DNA of 64,000 nt. It comes from Pagrus major (taxonomy: Eukaryota > Chordata > Actinopteri > Spariformes > Sparidae). Shown here in pieces: positions 13,301-22,154 of this stretch. The translations under genes were made by a program, and so were the position numbers. The notes beneath the pieces were generated by a model, which did no database searches, was not told the DNA's origin, and saw nothing but the letters and a program-made list of their open reading frames with translations. Every line of letters starts with the position of its first letter. Positions within the stretch are counted from its first letter, which is position 1. The DNA is taken from contig NC_133236.1 in NCBI RefSeq assembly GCF_040436345.1, positions 18,307,466-18,371,465 of the forward strand. The letters run 5' to 3'.

Positions 13301-15573
13301 CGAAATATAAAAGCTTAGAAGCTTACAGTAGGTGCATTTGTTTACATTTCTTCATGCTTCATCGCTTTCTCTCTGTCTGACCTTTGACCCCTGTAGCTGA
13401 CGGGGACCCTGAGGAACCTTGCAGATCACCCTGATTCCCGTCGACTCTTCATCTCCTTCTCTTTACTATCAGAGCTCTGTCTGGTGCTGCGGCATCACTG
13501 CAAAGATCAGGACATCTGCACCAACATCTCCAGAATATACAGGTGACACACGCACTTCCATAAGATTATATTAATACGACATGACGTCACACTTCACCGC
13601 ATTATTTCTTTCTACTGTTCTCCACCGCTCACTAATGTAAACCATCATAACGCCACCAGTCACTCTCCTTCTAAATTCCTGCTTCTAAATTCGAATATCC
13701 TCTTATTTGCTGTCTTTGTAGTTGAGTTTCACAAAACAAGACTCTCCAGAGAAACATCAAAATCTGTTTTTGGGTCTATACCATAGAAAACACTCAACTT
13801 AGTGAAAAAGCTGATTTCTGTTTTGCTATCATGAATAGGTTTTAGATTTTGCAAACATTAGTACAAACGAAGATCTACATGCAAAATACTTGCTGATACA
13901 TGGGCAGTTAAAAGTTCTATAAGGATCTTTCAAACTATTGTCTCTTAATGCCGTCAATAATAGAAATCTATTGTTGGTGCATGGCTCATATAAAGATGCA
14001 CAGTTAAAAATTATATACTTAACATTTTTGCAAACAATTGCACGTTTATGGAAAAAATTCTTCTACAAGAAGTTGTTTACGTGCAAAAACTGAACATAAC
14101 TAACCATATCGAAACTGGAAATAGCAACAGCAAGAAAGAAACCACAGTTCCTTGTGTCAAGTTGCTTACCCAAAACATATGACTCAGAGATAGACACAGA
14201 TCTTTAGGCCGCTAAGTAAGGTGCATTTAAGTCACACAAGCTACTAGCAAATAAGATGTTAGAGCACTGACAGGTTACAAAAAACATTTTAAAGGGTAGA
14301 TTATCTGATAATGGCTGAAACTGTTTAGTTGAATTAATTTAAATGGCTTATTTGACAAAAAAATTAAGGTGGTCTGGAAAAAATCAAGTAACTTCAGTAT
14401 CTTCTGCTGGACAGAAATGTAAATGAACGTCTGTGCCATAACACTAGCACCCATAGAGGGGATTAACTGCACCACCAATATCTGCTAGATAAAGTGCATC
14501 AAGTATAATAAATATAATAAAGCAAAAACAAAACTTTGTAAATATTAAGACTGTAACAGTTGTTGTGTAGCAAAGACTGATAAGGTCAGAAGAACTACTC
14601 AGTAAAGCCAGCTACACTGTAATATCTATATAAAGTTTGCTTAATTTTTATACTTAATTTTTAAGAAGAATGTGTTATTTCTTCCTTCAAAAGTGAAATA
14701 GTCTCACCTTGTAGGCAAACTATTACACACTAGAGATGGAATTAAACACTAAGCTGGAAGTGTTCTGCACTTTTACTAAACCAGACCTGACTTGAGTGCC
14801 AACAACACTCAAATTTTGCACATGGGTCAGTGGTTTAATGTAAAATTAGATAGAGGACTTGGGCACCAAAGTCACCAAAGGCACCATCTTCTCTGTGACA
14901 GCAGACCACTAACTACAGGCACATTACGCCCTGATCTCAATACCTCCACCAAACATGGTGCAGTGACACAACTGATTAAGTCCCCATCCTCAGTGTCTCT
15001 TGTCCAGGCCTCAGCCTCCTACTCAGACACAAGTGATGCACAAAATAAAACATTAAGCACTTTATTGTGTAATAAAACGTGTCTTTCCAGCTGATATTGC
15101 CTACGTATTTTTGCCCAAGGTAATGAATTTATTTAAGGTAAATTCCTGCCTAGGCCCACTTATCCATTAGCAGTGTTGATTTAATATCTCCATATTTAGT
15201 CAGCATGGCGCGGCAGTCGCTGAGTGGAATGATCGGTGCTATTTGTTGTCCCCTCTCTCCCTCAGTAAACTCTCCTCTTACTCGGAGTGCCGCCTCGCTC
15301 TGGCCCAGACCCCCGACTGCTACCAACTATTTTTAGAACTGCTGAGCAAACATCACCAAAAACAGGTGAGTCCGCCAGCCTCCTCTTGTTCATGTGTGTG
15401 TGCATGCCTGAGTTTGTGTGTATTAGAGAGAGGTGGAGACGAGCTTTTCCAGTGTTGATGTAACTCCACTCAGCATGTTTACCCTTAGAGCAAGTTGTTT
15501 GTGTATGTCAAGTCCAAGCACATTTACAGGACATTGTGTTCATCTGCGCGGGGCGTTCGTCTCTGTTTCTCTG

Positions 15574-15612
<39 letters not shown>

Positions 15613-18600
15613 TGTGTTTTTACATTCAGTCATCCCAGGAGGGGCTGAGTGAGTCAAGTGAAAGGAGGAGGGAGAAAAAATAAAAAAATAAAGGAGGTGA
15701 GCTTTAGATACGACATAGTAGAGGTGATACAGAGGTGGAGGGGAGGAGTCATAGATAGAGTAGGGGGAGAAGAAAAGGGCAGGGCTTTGGCAATCAGACA
15801 TGACTGACATGTGTTCTTAATCTAATATGGAACAAACATACCCACGCCTACAAATACACACACACATACACACACACACACACACATACATACATACACA
15901 CACACACACACAAACATTGGACAGAAAGACCTGTAATATGCACCTAGTCCTGGGACAGCTCGTCCCGTCCACAACGTCACTCTCATGGGAGAAAAAAGCA
16001 TGTTCTTCAGCTCACCTGCTAGAGTCAGGATACAAGGGTGACGCACAGGGTGTCATTTGTTACCTCTTTTCTCGGTAAGTGTGTGATAACTCATAGAAAA
16101 GATGGGGTGTAGTTACACTCAAACAAGTCTGCACAGCTCTGAGGTCTCTGGGGGAAGTGAGTGACACTGATGATAGTACGACCAGACAGGGCAGGCCCGC
16201 TGTGCTGCAGGTGGCTTCAAGTCTTAAACATAATCCTAAATCAAATGTTGACTGTTTTTCATTTTTAAACCAGAACAAATCTTGTTTTCTTGAGGGACAT
16301 CTCTCTTTTTTTATCTAGAATAGTCTACTGTTACCTGCTATGTGACTATTTTGATCAGTATCAGTTCAAGCAAAAGTTTCCTGGTTCCAGCCTCCAAAAA
16401 ATAGAGTTTTCTCATTTTGTATCACTATAAATTGCATATGTTTGGGTTTGGGATTGTTGATCGGACAAAACAAGACATTTGAAGGCATCTCCTCAGACTC
16501 AGGGAAAACATACAAAGAGTTTTTTGCTGTTTTCTGACATTTTATACATAAAACCATGAATAGATTCATGAAAACTTTATAGATTTTTCGACGGCCCACC
16601 AGCCCACTTTTTCCTTCCCTGAAACTGCTTTTTCAGCCAATACCCACTATAGTAGACAATTCCCTTAAAGAAACACACACTTATTTCAAAAAGTTTGAAC
16701 CAGCGTTGTAATACTTTGTATTATACTGAATAAATTGAAATTCTGCACAAAAAAAAGTGGATCAGTATTGTATTGTTTCAGTCATATGTTCAACAGAAAA
16801 AACATCCAAACACAATTTTTGTTGAATTACTTTAATTCAGATAGTTAAATAACAACATATGCAGATCAACCAAAACTGTTCTCTTCTCCACTATCTTACA
16901 GGACCTTGTCGTGCGCCTTCTTTTCACCCTCGGGAACCTCACAGCCAAAAGCGATGAGGCCCGGCTGCAGCTCTTTCAGTGCGAAGGCTGCATGGGCATC
17001 CTCCTGCAGCTGTACGACAGCTACCAGCGCAGAGACGACTCACTGCATATACCCACATGGAAAGGTCCCTCTTCCCCAGGCAAGCCTCCTGCACCTCCGG
17101 TGAGTGTGCAGGAAGGTGATGATGTGCTGGTGAAGCTGATCAGGGTGCTGGCCAACATGTGCATCCACCGGGCTGTGGGTCCAGCTCTGGCAACAAACAC
17201 TACCTGCATTCAGCTGCTGCTGGAGACACTCGGTGAGCAGAGAGCAGGAGGAGCTCATCCTCCGAAAGTTAGTCATTTATCAAGTAAAGAGTAAACAGAT
17301 TTCTGTCCTTTTTCGCCCGTGTTATATCTCTGTTGTACAAAGGAAGCAGTGTGTGAAAATCTGGGGTGCTGATAAGTTTAAAAATAGCTGTTTGGTGCAT
17401 TGTAAGTACAGTAAGTATCTGCCAGGAACCCAACCACATCCCCTGTGCTGGGAACATAACATGACTTTGGTTGAAAACACACTCCTCATTTGTCTGTTCA
17501 TTCCATCGCTCGCTTTCCTCTCAGTGCTTTCTGTTCGATACGCTTTCAGTTGGTTTACTTGACAGCGCTTCACTGCATAAGCAGGATGTTCTGTCACATC
17601 TCACAGTCGACTTGGTTTGCGTGTGTGAAATTCTCCCATGTGGTTAGCTGGTTTCAGGACAGGTTGAACCGATACACAGGTGGGTGCAAAACTCGCGATT
17701 TCTCTACTGTCTGCCTCCTACACACACTTCACAGCCGTTGGGAGAGAAAATTAAATAAACAACAGAACAGAGGTCAAACTAGTGAAAGGAAATGTAAAAT
17801 CTCAAAAGATTGAGGGGCGAGTGTTGATGCTGTAGTGTAAGAGGGGAAGTAAATGAAACAAAACATGCAGATGAAGGAGAACGTGGAGTTGGTATTGCAG
17901 CTGGAAACAGAAAACAGGATGAAAGAGCAGACTCGGCTGATCGATGTCCTGTTTTGATCAAGTTCATGACAGGCAGCGCTGCTTTACATTACAGAGCTCT
18001 GAGGGAGGCGGCACAACAAAGCACCATTTACAGTCAGAGCAAGAAACAAAATTCAGTGTGAGACAGGCACTGGTTGACACCAACCGCAATATCTGCGATT
18101 TATGACCAAGCACACGACATCTGCTGCTATATCAGGAACAGACTCAGCTTCCAGGCTGCTCACGGTGTCATGGCTGGTTGGATTGGGTCACATTGACCTT
18201 TGTATGACAACTCATGATCAAACCGAGTATCTCAGGCCAAAATTAACCACAGATAACAGCTACTTTTATGATAATGTCACACTGTCACTTCAGTTAGCTG
18301 TAATACTGAAAACTGAAAACTCAGGGTGATCACTGTATTTCTGCATCTTCTATAAATGTTCTATATATCTATAAATGATCGTGTATGTTTGAGTGCCACC
18401 CAGTTTACACAATCCATGTTGCAGTTGTTTTGTGGATTAATAATTGACCTTTACTTTATCTTCTCCAGTTCATCAACATAAAACAACATAACACTTTCAT
18501 CTGGATTCACCTGGTTAGTCATTATCAGGGTGAGAGCAGTTCATTCTGGGGGTTAGTGCATGTGTTCATTAAAAGGCAAAGTTGTGTATATAATTTCTGA

Positions 18601-19779
18601 CATATGTAAGGAAGAATGAGGGTCACATAGTGGGCATGAAAAGCCTGCTCCTGTTGTCATTCCAGTCTCCCCCTCTGTCTCTTTCCATCTTGTTTCGTCT
18701 TTCATGTCGTTTCGTCTCACTACGTTTGCCGTGCGTGATATGCGCTGATAGGCTGAAATCAGTCTTGTGACGTTGGGAAGACGGCATGCAATGACACAGA
18801 ATAAAGATAATCGATAATTCCCCTCAGATGCATGAAAACAAAAGCAACAAACCAGTTCTGAAAATGTAAGGAGTAGAACGCACAGATATATGAGCAAAAA
18901 TATGTAAAGTTCAAGTAAAAAGTTGTCAGATGCTCAAGTAAAGTACAGATACCTGAAAAATCTACTTCAGTACAACCACTTCTGGTTAAAAATAATGTTA
19001 TAATTCAAGGTGTCTTTGAGTGATGATTATTTTCCTTCTTGTTTTTCTTCTCTGTGTCTTTATTCCGGGGATGACACAGAGCTGAGGTCTGTGCAGGAAA
19101 GCGAGGAGCTGTTGGTGAATGTGGCTGCCACCATCAACAACCTGTCCTTCTACCAGGAGGAAAGCTCTGTACTCAGACACAGTCAACTCGCCATCGCCAA
19201 GTGTAAGACAAGAAAAAATAAAAACTATGAATGTGTTACTATTGTTTTCGTCCTTTTCCTGCTTTTGTTTAATTCCTTTTGTTTGATTTCTCTCTTTTTT
19301 TCTGCTCACTCTGCACTTCAGTGATGTTGAAGTTGGTGATCAGCTCCAGTATGGACGCCATGCTTGAAGCCACCCGCGTATATGGAAATTTGTCACAGTC
19401 CAAGGATGTACGGGACTTTATTATGCAAAACAAAGGTATATGATTGACATAAACACCAGCACACACACACACACACACAAAACACTCAACATGAGACTTT
19501 TTTGTTTACGCCGCACAGTATTCATTGACTCTTGCAGGAAAAAGTTGCCATGCATAAATCTTATCTTCCAAGCACACAACTTACAAGCTTGTACCTAGAC
19601 GCAGAATGTCCAGCACAGTACGCACCTCTGCATACTGTTGTGTCATGTTTAGGCTGGACTTATCTGCAAGGCCAGCTACAGTCAGTATAAACAAGCCTGC
19701 TGACTCTGGTGATTGCAGCCGTCTTATCTTTGACCTGCTTTGTCTTGGTCCGCTCCCTCTCACCGTCATCTTTCCTCGT

Positions 19780-19811
<32 letters not shown>

Positions 19812-19985
19812 CCTCAGTGCACCAGTTTGTGGTGACGCTGCTCGACTCAAAAAGCACCGAGATGTGTTTTTCAGCCTGCGGGGTCCTCACCAACCTGGCT
19901 CTGGACCCTCCAAACAGGGTCAGTCTCTCACTAGAGGGGGCTGCTGCCAAGTAAGGACTGATGCACTTAGAGATTAGGAGTTTGT

Positions 19986-20049
<64 letters not shown>

Positions 20050-22154
20050 GCATCTTTCTATTTTATTTGACAATTCACAGACTTTCCACTAAATATAGTA
20101 AAAGTGATTAAAAAGGCAGATCTGATGAAATTACTAAATAATAATAAAATCTAAATTTGATGATGACCTAAAATATGGTCAAGAGCATCTTATATCCTAG
20201 CTAGCAGCATATAACAATAAGAAATAGATAAATAACTGTCACATTATTTAGAGATATTATCATAATTATTCTACTCTAAATGTTGCTGATAACAGTCTTT
20301 ATACACTATATGTATAAGGAGACAGTTATCTTAACTTAGTTTAGCTTAATTAAATACTGGAATATGGTGGAAGAAAACAGCTAACCTGGCTCTGTCCGAA
20401 AGCTCAATTATTAACACATTATATTTTGTTAGATTAAAGGATATATTCACCCAAGATTTATCTACTCCCCCCATGCAAATTTAAAGTCGGGTAAGGTTTC
20501 ATATTCCACAAAACATTTCTGGAGCTTTGCAGCGTTCTCCTAAATAAGTGAAGTAGATGGGGACTGTTTTAAAAGTGAAAACAACTGGAAAAAAAACATA
20601 AAATGGCTCCATACAGCTTGTCTGGTGAAATCCAAGTCTCCGCAAGCTCTGAGATCCCAGATTGATTTGAAAAGACGTTATTTATAGCATATATTATGCT
20701 GAAATCATCACCGTAGCCAACCTTGAGTTCAGCGTACAAGCTGTATGGAGCCATTTGGGGTTTTTTTCTGGTTGTTTTTTTACGTTTTAAAACAGGTCCC
20801 CATCTACTTCAGTTGTTTAGGAGAATAATGCAAAACTTTTTTGCTGTGAAGCTACAGAAATGTTTTGTGAACTACAAAACTTCCCCCTGACTTTTCATCT
20901 GCTTGGGGGTGAGTAGAAAATTGCTGAAATTTCATTTTTGGGTTAACTTATCCTTTAATGTATAAAAAAAGCACAAAAAGTTGTGGTTTTATGTTGGTTA
21001 TTTAAACAGATCCAGGCGAGCTGTTTCCAGTCTTGACGCTGAGCTAAGATAACCAACTGCTGGCCCTGACTTCATTTTCAGCAGATAGATATGAAGGTGA
21101 TGTCATCTTCTCATCTAACGCTCAGCAAGAAAACCTTTCATGTATTTCCCAAAATGTTGGACTATTCCTGTAACAGCAAGCTGAGCTAAATGTTTCTGAG
21201 TGTTTGGCAAACGTAGCATCCTCTTTTTAGGGAAATATGTTCTTCATTTTGACAAACATGAACATGAATATGATGTTACTAATCATCTCAACCTTGATGT
21301 CGTTACAGTAGTTATACAAAATTATAATTACTGATTTGTCAGTTTAGAGCAACTTTTATGTTTTCAACGCATGAAAAATCTAAGTGGAACAAATGTGAAG
21401 CTTCTCACTTTCAAAACTGAGCATTGTTTGAACATTTAAGTTCTTATTTCCCCTTTACACACATGCACGCACACGCACACACACACACACACACACACAG
21501 TCTTCTTTCAGATGTCAGTCCAATGAAGTGGAGCTAATTCCCACAAACCTGCCGGTCATGTGAATCCCTCTCCCTCGAGTCATACGATGTATTTTGTGTG
21601 TGTGTGTGTGTGTGTGTGTCTGTGTGTCTGTGGCCAGGCTTGTGGACTGTCTGAAAGACTTGGGACCAGGTGATTGGCAGCTGGCGGGCCAGGTTTGTCA
21701 GGCGCTGTGGAACATGATCGGCGGTGGCTCAGAGAAGCTGCTGGACACGCAGGAGAGAGATTCCCTGCTGGAGATCCTTGTTACGTGCCTAGGTTGGTAC
21801 ACAGTGTTGTTACTAATCCTTATATAACAAGGGAGGGAGTCATGCTGGGAAGAACACGCTCTTATTCACATCAGTGGCCCTCGGGGGGGAAAGGAGGAAC
21901 ACACTTGACTACCATGAACATGAAACCTGTCACTGAAAAGTATTCAAAATAAACCTGAAACCTCTCTCATCCTCTGTCCACCCTTTTTAATTCATTCCTC
22001 AGACAAAGAAGAGGCTCTGCAGTGGATAGAGAATGAAGATATGAGGGACTACCACAGGACATGCTGGGAGTTAGAGTTCCTACCTGTAGCTCAAAAACTC
22101 GTGAAGGCGCTCCAGCCTGACAAACTGGGACATGGAGTTAAGGCTTTCATTTGA
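4181..22154 (+). CDS. armc2: armc2, armadillo repeat-containing protein 2 (17 coding exons, complete)
   Basis: Spliced gene. Coding exons are 4181-4392, 4486-4558, 4852-5017, 5574-5700, 9705-9772, 10432-10542, 11630-11814, 11955-12057, 12397-12611, 13397-13542, 15266-15365, 16902-17232, 19080-19202, 19322-19435, 19818-19950, 21638-21792 and 22003-22154. All introns are GT-AG and the phases join without a stop into 837 residues; human ARMC2 is about 867. The N-terminus (residues 1-150) carries the conserved RPFTPR and RPPSAF motifs and a FPKPPTDP stretch. From about residue 250 the protein is leucine-rich, alpha-helical ARM-type repeat. Known role of the family: ARMC2 acts as an adaptor that brings radial-spoke components into cilia and flagella by intraflagellar transport, and human or mouse loss causes sperm flagellum defects. 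The start is chosen because an in-frame TAA (4178-4180) immediately precedes this ATG. Exons 4-5, where the protein is poorly conserved, are the least certain. Confidence 0.93.
4486..4558 (+). CDS. armc2: armc2 coding exon 2 (residues 71-95)
   Basis: Acceptor CCTTGTCAG at 4485, donor GTAGGT at 4559. Translates to LHAQNFDAPDSRPGSGTRLS followed by PLDH, which continues the conserved ARMC2 N-terminal motif from exon 1 across the split serine codon. Outgoing phase 0. Confidence 0.92.
4852..5017 (+). CDS. armc2: armc2 coding exon 3 (residues 96-151)
   Basis: Acceptor TCGTACCAG at 4851, donor GTAAGG at 5018. Contains the proline-rich FKAFPKPPTDPLEVKRGL and then a basic VARARLLRAGS helix, both typical of ARMC2. 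Outgoing phase 1. Confidence 0.9.
5574..5700 (+). CDS. armc2: armc2 coding exon 4 (residues 151-193)
   Basis: Acceptor TATGTGTTTAG at 5573, donor GTATGC at 5701. It is open only in the frame that fits the incoming phase 1 (VKERLNPGPGQKQTSAKRLA...). The sequence is low in conservation, polar and basic, as expected for the disordered N-terminal linker. Assignment rests on splice sites and phase rather than on motif recognition. Confidence 0.7.
5701..9704 (+). other. armc2: armc2 intron 4 (4.0 kb)
   Basis: Holds the MITE at 6037-6573 and a complex, non-repetitive stretch at about 7100-8220 with open frames on both strands (see findings). A short tandem of TTTGTGTGTGAGCAGA-like units lies near 8547-8590. 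No exon fitting the armc2 phase was found. Confidence 0.6.
6037..6573. mobile_element. MITE, TTAAAGGAGA termini, 537 bp
   Basis: Left end TTAAAGGAGACCTATTATGC; right end is its near inverse (complement TTAAAGGAGATATATTATGC). Located in armc2 intron 4. Non-coding. The terminal TTAA may be the target duplication. A common fish fold-back element. Confidence 0.8.
9705..9772 (+). CDS. armc2: armc2 coding exon 5 (residues 193-216)
   Basis: Acceptor TTTTGCCAACAG at 9704, donor GTTTGT at 9773. In the incoming phase 2 it reads NRIKQPGDDSGVRPTECSAE without a stop. No motif is recognised; support is phase, good acceptor and fit to the following exon. A 4.0-kb intron precedes it. Confidence 0.65.
10432..10542 (+). 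CDS. armc2: armc2 coding exon 6 (residues 216-253)
   Basis: Acceptor CGCACATTTCAG at 10431, donor GTAGTG at 10543. Encodes an acidic linker (STEEDAESFLWNNMIAPLLQ) leading into the first helix of the folded region. Phase 1 in and phase 1 out. Confidence 0.85.
11630..11814 (+). CDS. armc2: armc2 coding exon 7 (residues 253-314)
   Basis: Acceptor GCGATGCCAG at 11629, preceded by a long T-rich tract, and donor GTGAGT at 11815. Encodes VDRLCDLCDRLHGTLAEAD, then GILRALFRLIDL and LNLHIAKLCLA: paired amphipathic helices at the start of the ARM-like domain. Outgoing phase 0. Confidence 0.93.
11955..12057 (+). CDS. armc2: armc2 coding exon 8 (residues 315-349)
   Basis: Acceptor TTTTCCTCTCCAG at 11954, donor GTGAAC at 12058. 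Encodes LCVSGNNLLNICKLIFQISR and SENNDILFQNNSII, a strongly helical repeat unit. Outgoing phase 1. Confidence 0.93.
12166..12331 (+). repeat. interspersed repeat copy in armc2 intron 8
   Basis: ATTCTTCTTTATGTGTTTGT TGG..., then TTTTTGTTCATGTCTAGTAT, parallels 12846-13006 (ATTCTTCTTGATGTGTTTGT TGG..., TTTTTGTTAATGTCTGGTAT) in the same order and orientation. The two copies flank armc2 exon 9. Confidence 0.7.
12397..12611 (+). CDS. armc2: armc2 coding exon 9 (residues 349-420)
   Basis: Acceptor CTGTGTCTAG at 12396, donor GTGTGG at 12612. Encodes ALLYCVGTLKFLSANSAVLR and the LIQRLCTSEDTNFTMAGHIL helix. The exon is flanked in both introns by copies of the same interspersed repeat (about 12166-12331 and 12846-13006). 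Confidence 0.93.
12846..13006 (+). repeat. interspersed repeat copy in armc2 intron 9
   Basis: Second, direct copy of the repeat at 12166-12331, with GTCACTTCGGTCTAAATTCA against the diverged equivalent TTTGTCTCCGTCTAGTTGAA upstream. Confidence 0.7.
13397..13542 (+). CDS. armc2: armc2 coding exon 10 (residues 421-469)
   Basis: Acceptor TTGACCCCTGTAG at 13396, donor GTGACA at 13543. Encodes LTGTLRNLADHPDSRRLFIS, then a leucine-rich helix and DICTNISRIYR. The TLRNLAD core is a typical armadillo-repeat helix 3. Outgoing phase 2. Confidence 0.93.
13543..15265 (+). other. armc2: armc2 intron 10 (1.7 kb)
   Basis: AT-rich, no ORF or motif that I can support. Confidence 0.5.
15266..15365 (+). CDS. 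armc2: armc2 coding exon 11 (residues 469-502)
   Basis: Acceptor CTCTCTCCCTCAG at 15265, donor GTGAGT at 15366. Encodes KLSSYSECRLALAQTPDCYQ and LFLELLSKHHQKQ. Outgoing phase 0. Confidence 0.92.
15577..15617 (+). repeat. (TG)n microsatellite
   Basis: About 40 bases of TG with one TATG interruption, in armc2 intron 11. Confidence 0.95.
15855..15912 (+). repeat. (CA)n microsatellite with TACA interruptions
   Basis: About 58 bases of CA with several TACA units, armc2 intron 11, opposite in sense to the (TG)n tract 240 bases upstream, so the two could pair in the transcript. Confidence 0.95.
16902..17232 (+). CDS. armc2: armc2 coding exon 12 (residues 503-613)
   Basis: Acceptor CTATCTTACAG at 16901, donor GTGAGC at 17233. 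Largest exon. Encodes DLVVRLLFTLGNLTAKSDEA and CMGILLQLYDSYQRRD, then a proline-rich insert (about residues 556-569), then VKLIRVLANMCIHRAVGPAL. A perfect GTGAGT lies inside the exon at 17100-17105 (see findings). Outgoing phase 1. Confidence 0.95.
17233..19079 (+). other. armc2: armc2 intron 12 (1.8 kb)
   Basis: No exon fits the reading phase. A copy of the TACTT/AAGTA-rich repeat lies near 18890-18985. Confidence 0.5.
19080..19202 (+). CDS. armc2: armc2 coding exon 13 (residues 613-654)
   Basis: Acceptor GATGACACAG at 19079, donor GTAAGA at 19203. Encodes ELRSVQESEELLVNVAATIN and NLSFYQEESSVLRHSQLAIA. The GTAAGA donor, rather than the GT two bases earlier, keeps phase 1 into the next exon. 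Confidence 0.9.
19322..19435 (+). CDS. armc2: armc2 coding exon 14 (residues 654-692)
   Basis: Acceptor CTGCACTTCAG at 19321, donor GTATAT at 19436. Encodes LMLKLVISSSMDAMLEATRV and YGNLSQSKDVRDFIMQNK, another ARM-type repeat. Outgoing phase 1. Confidence 0.93.
19776..19813 (+). repeat. (CT)n microsatellite forming the exon 15 pyrimidine tract
   Basis: CTCTC runs end directly at the CCCTCAG acceptor of armc2 exon 15, so the microsatellite serves as the polypyrimidine tract. Confidence 0.9.
19818..19950 (+). CDS. armc2: armc2 coding exon 15 (residues 692-736)
   Basis: Acceptor CTCTCCCTCAG at 19817, with a (CT)n microsatellite as its pyrimidine tract, and donor GTAAGG at 19951. Encodes VHQFVVTLLDSKSTEMCFSA and CGVLTNLALDPPNR. 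A long (GT)n tract begins only 37 bases into the next intron. Confidence 0.93.
19988..20050 (+). repeat. (GT)n microsatellite, about 62 bp
   Basis: Long pure GT tract starting 37 bases after the exon 15 donor in armc2 intron 15. Confidence 0.97.
20300..21174 (+). repeat. older fish interspersed repeat, split by a nested MITE
   Basis: Left part (to about 20433) has AACCTGGCTCTGTCCGAAAG. Right part (from 20959) has CCAGGCGAGCTGTTTCCAGT, CTGAGCTAAGATAACC and ends near ATGTTGGACTATTCCTGTAA. The same word order occurs uninterrupted at 41625-41860. The 525-bp MITE at 20434-20958 sits between the two halves. Confidence 0.7.
20434..20958. mobile_element. MITE, TTAAAGGATA termini, 525 bp, fold-back
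   Basis: Left end TTAAAGGATATATTCACCCA; complement of the right end TTAAAGGATAAGTTAACCCA. Internal arms are also inverted: TGGCTCCATACAGCTTG (20602) against CAAGCTGTATGGAGCCA (20738). Non-coding. Related to the shorter copy at 32714-32899. Confidence 0.85.
21457..21499 (+). repeat. (CA)n microsatellite
   Basis: CA-rich tract with CACG interruptions near the 3' end of armc2 intron 15. Confidence 0.93.
21595..21632 (+). repeat. (TG)n microsatellite adjoining the exon 16 acceptor
   Basis: TG repeat with two TCTG interruptions runs to within 5 bases of the GGCCAG acceptor of armc2 exon 16. Confidence 0.95.
21638..21792 (+). CDS. armc2: armc2 coding exon 16 (residues 736-788)
   Basis: Acceptor TGTGGCCAG at 21637, donor GTTGGT at 21793. 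Encodes LVDCLKDLGPGDWQLAGQVC and QALWNMIGGGSEKL. The acceptor has a (TG)n repeat where a pyrimidine tract would normally be. Confidence 0.93.
22003..22154 (+). CDS. armc2: armc2 terminal coding exon 17 (residues 788-837, stop TGA)
   Basis: Acceptor TTCATTCCTCAG at 22002. Encodes DKEEALQWIENEDMRDYHRT, CWELEFLPVAQKLVKAL and a short tail ending KAFI, then TGA at 22152-22154. Confidence 0.93.

Larger units (their letters stand above)
15366..16901 (+). other. armc2: armc2 intron 11 (1.5 kb)
   Basis: Apart from the (TG)n and (CA)n tracts at 15577-15617 and 15855-15912, I see no supported feature. Confidence 0.5.

Noticed and set aside
15822..16046. ORFs rich in Cys/Val or His/Thr over CA repeats
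   Set aside because: Artefacts of microsatellite translation; the same applies at 9227, 19660, 27401 and 62679.
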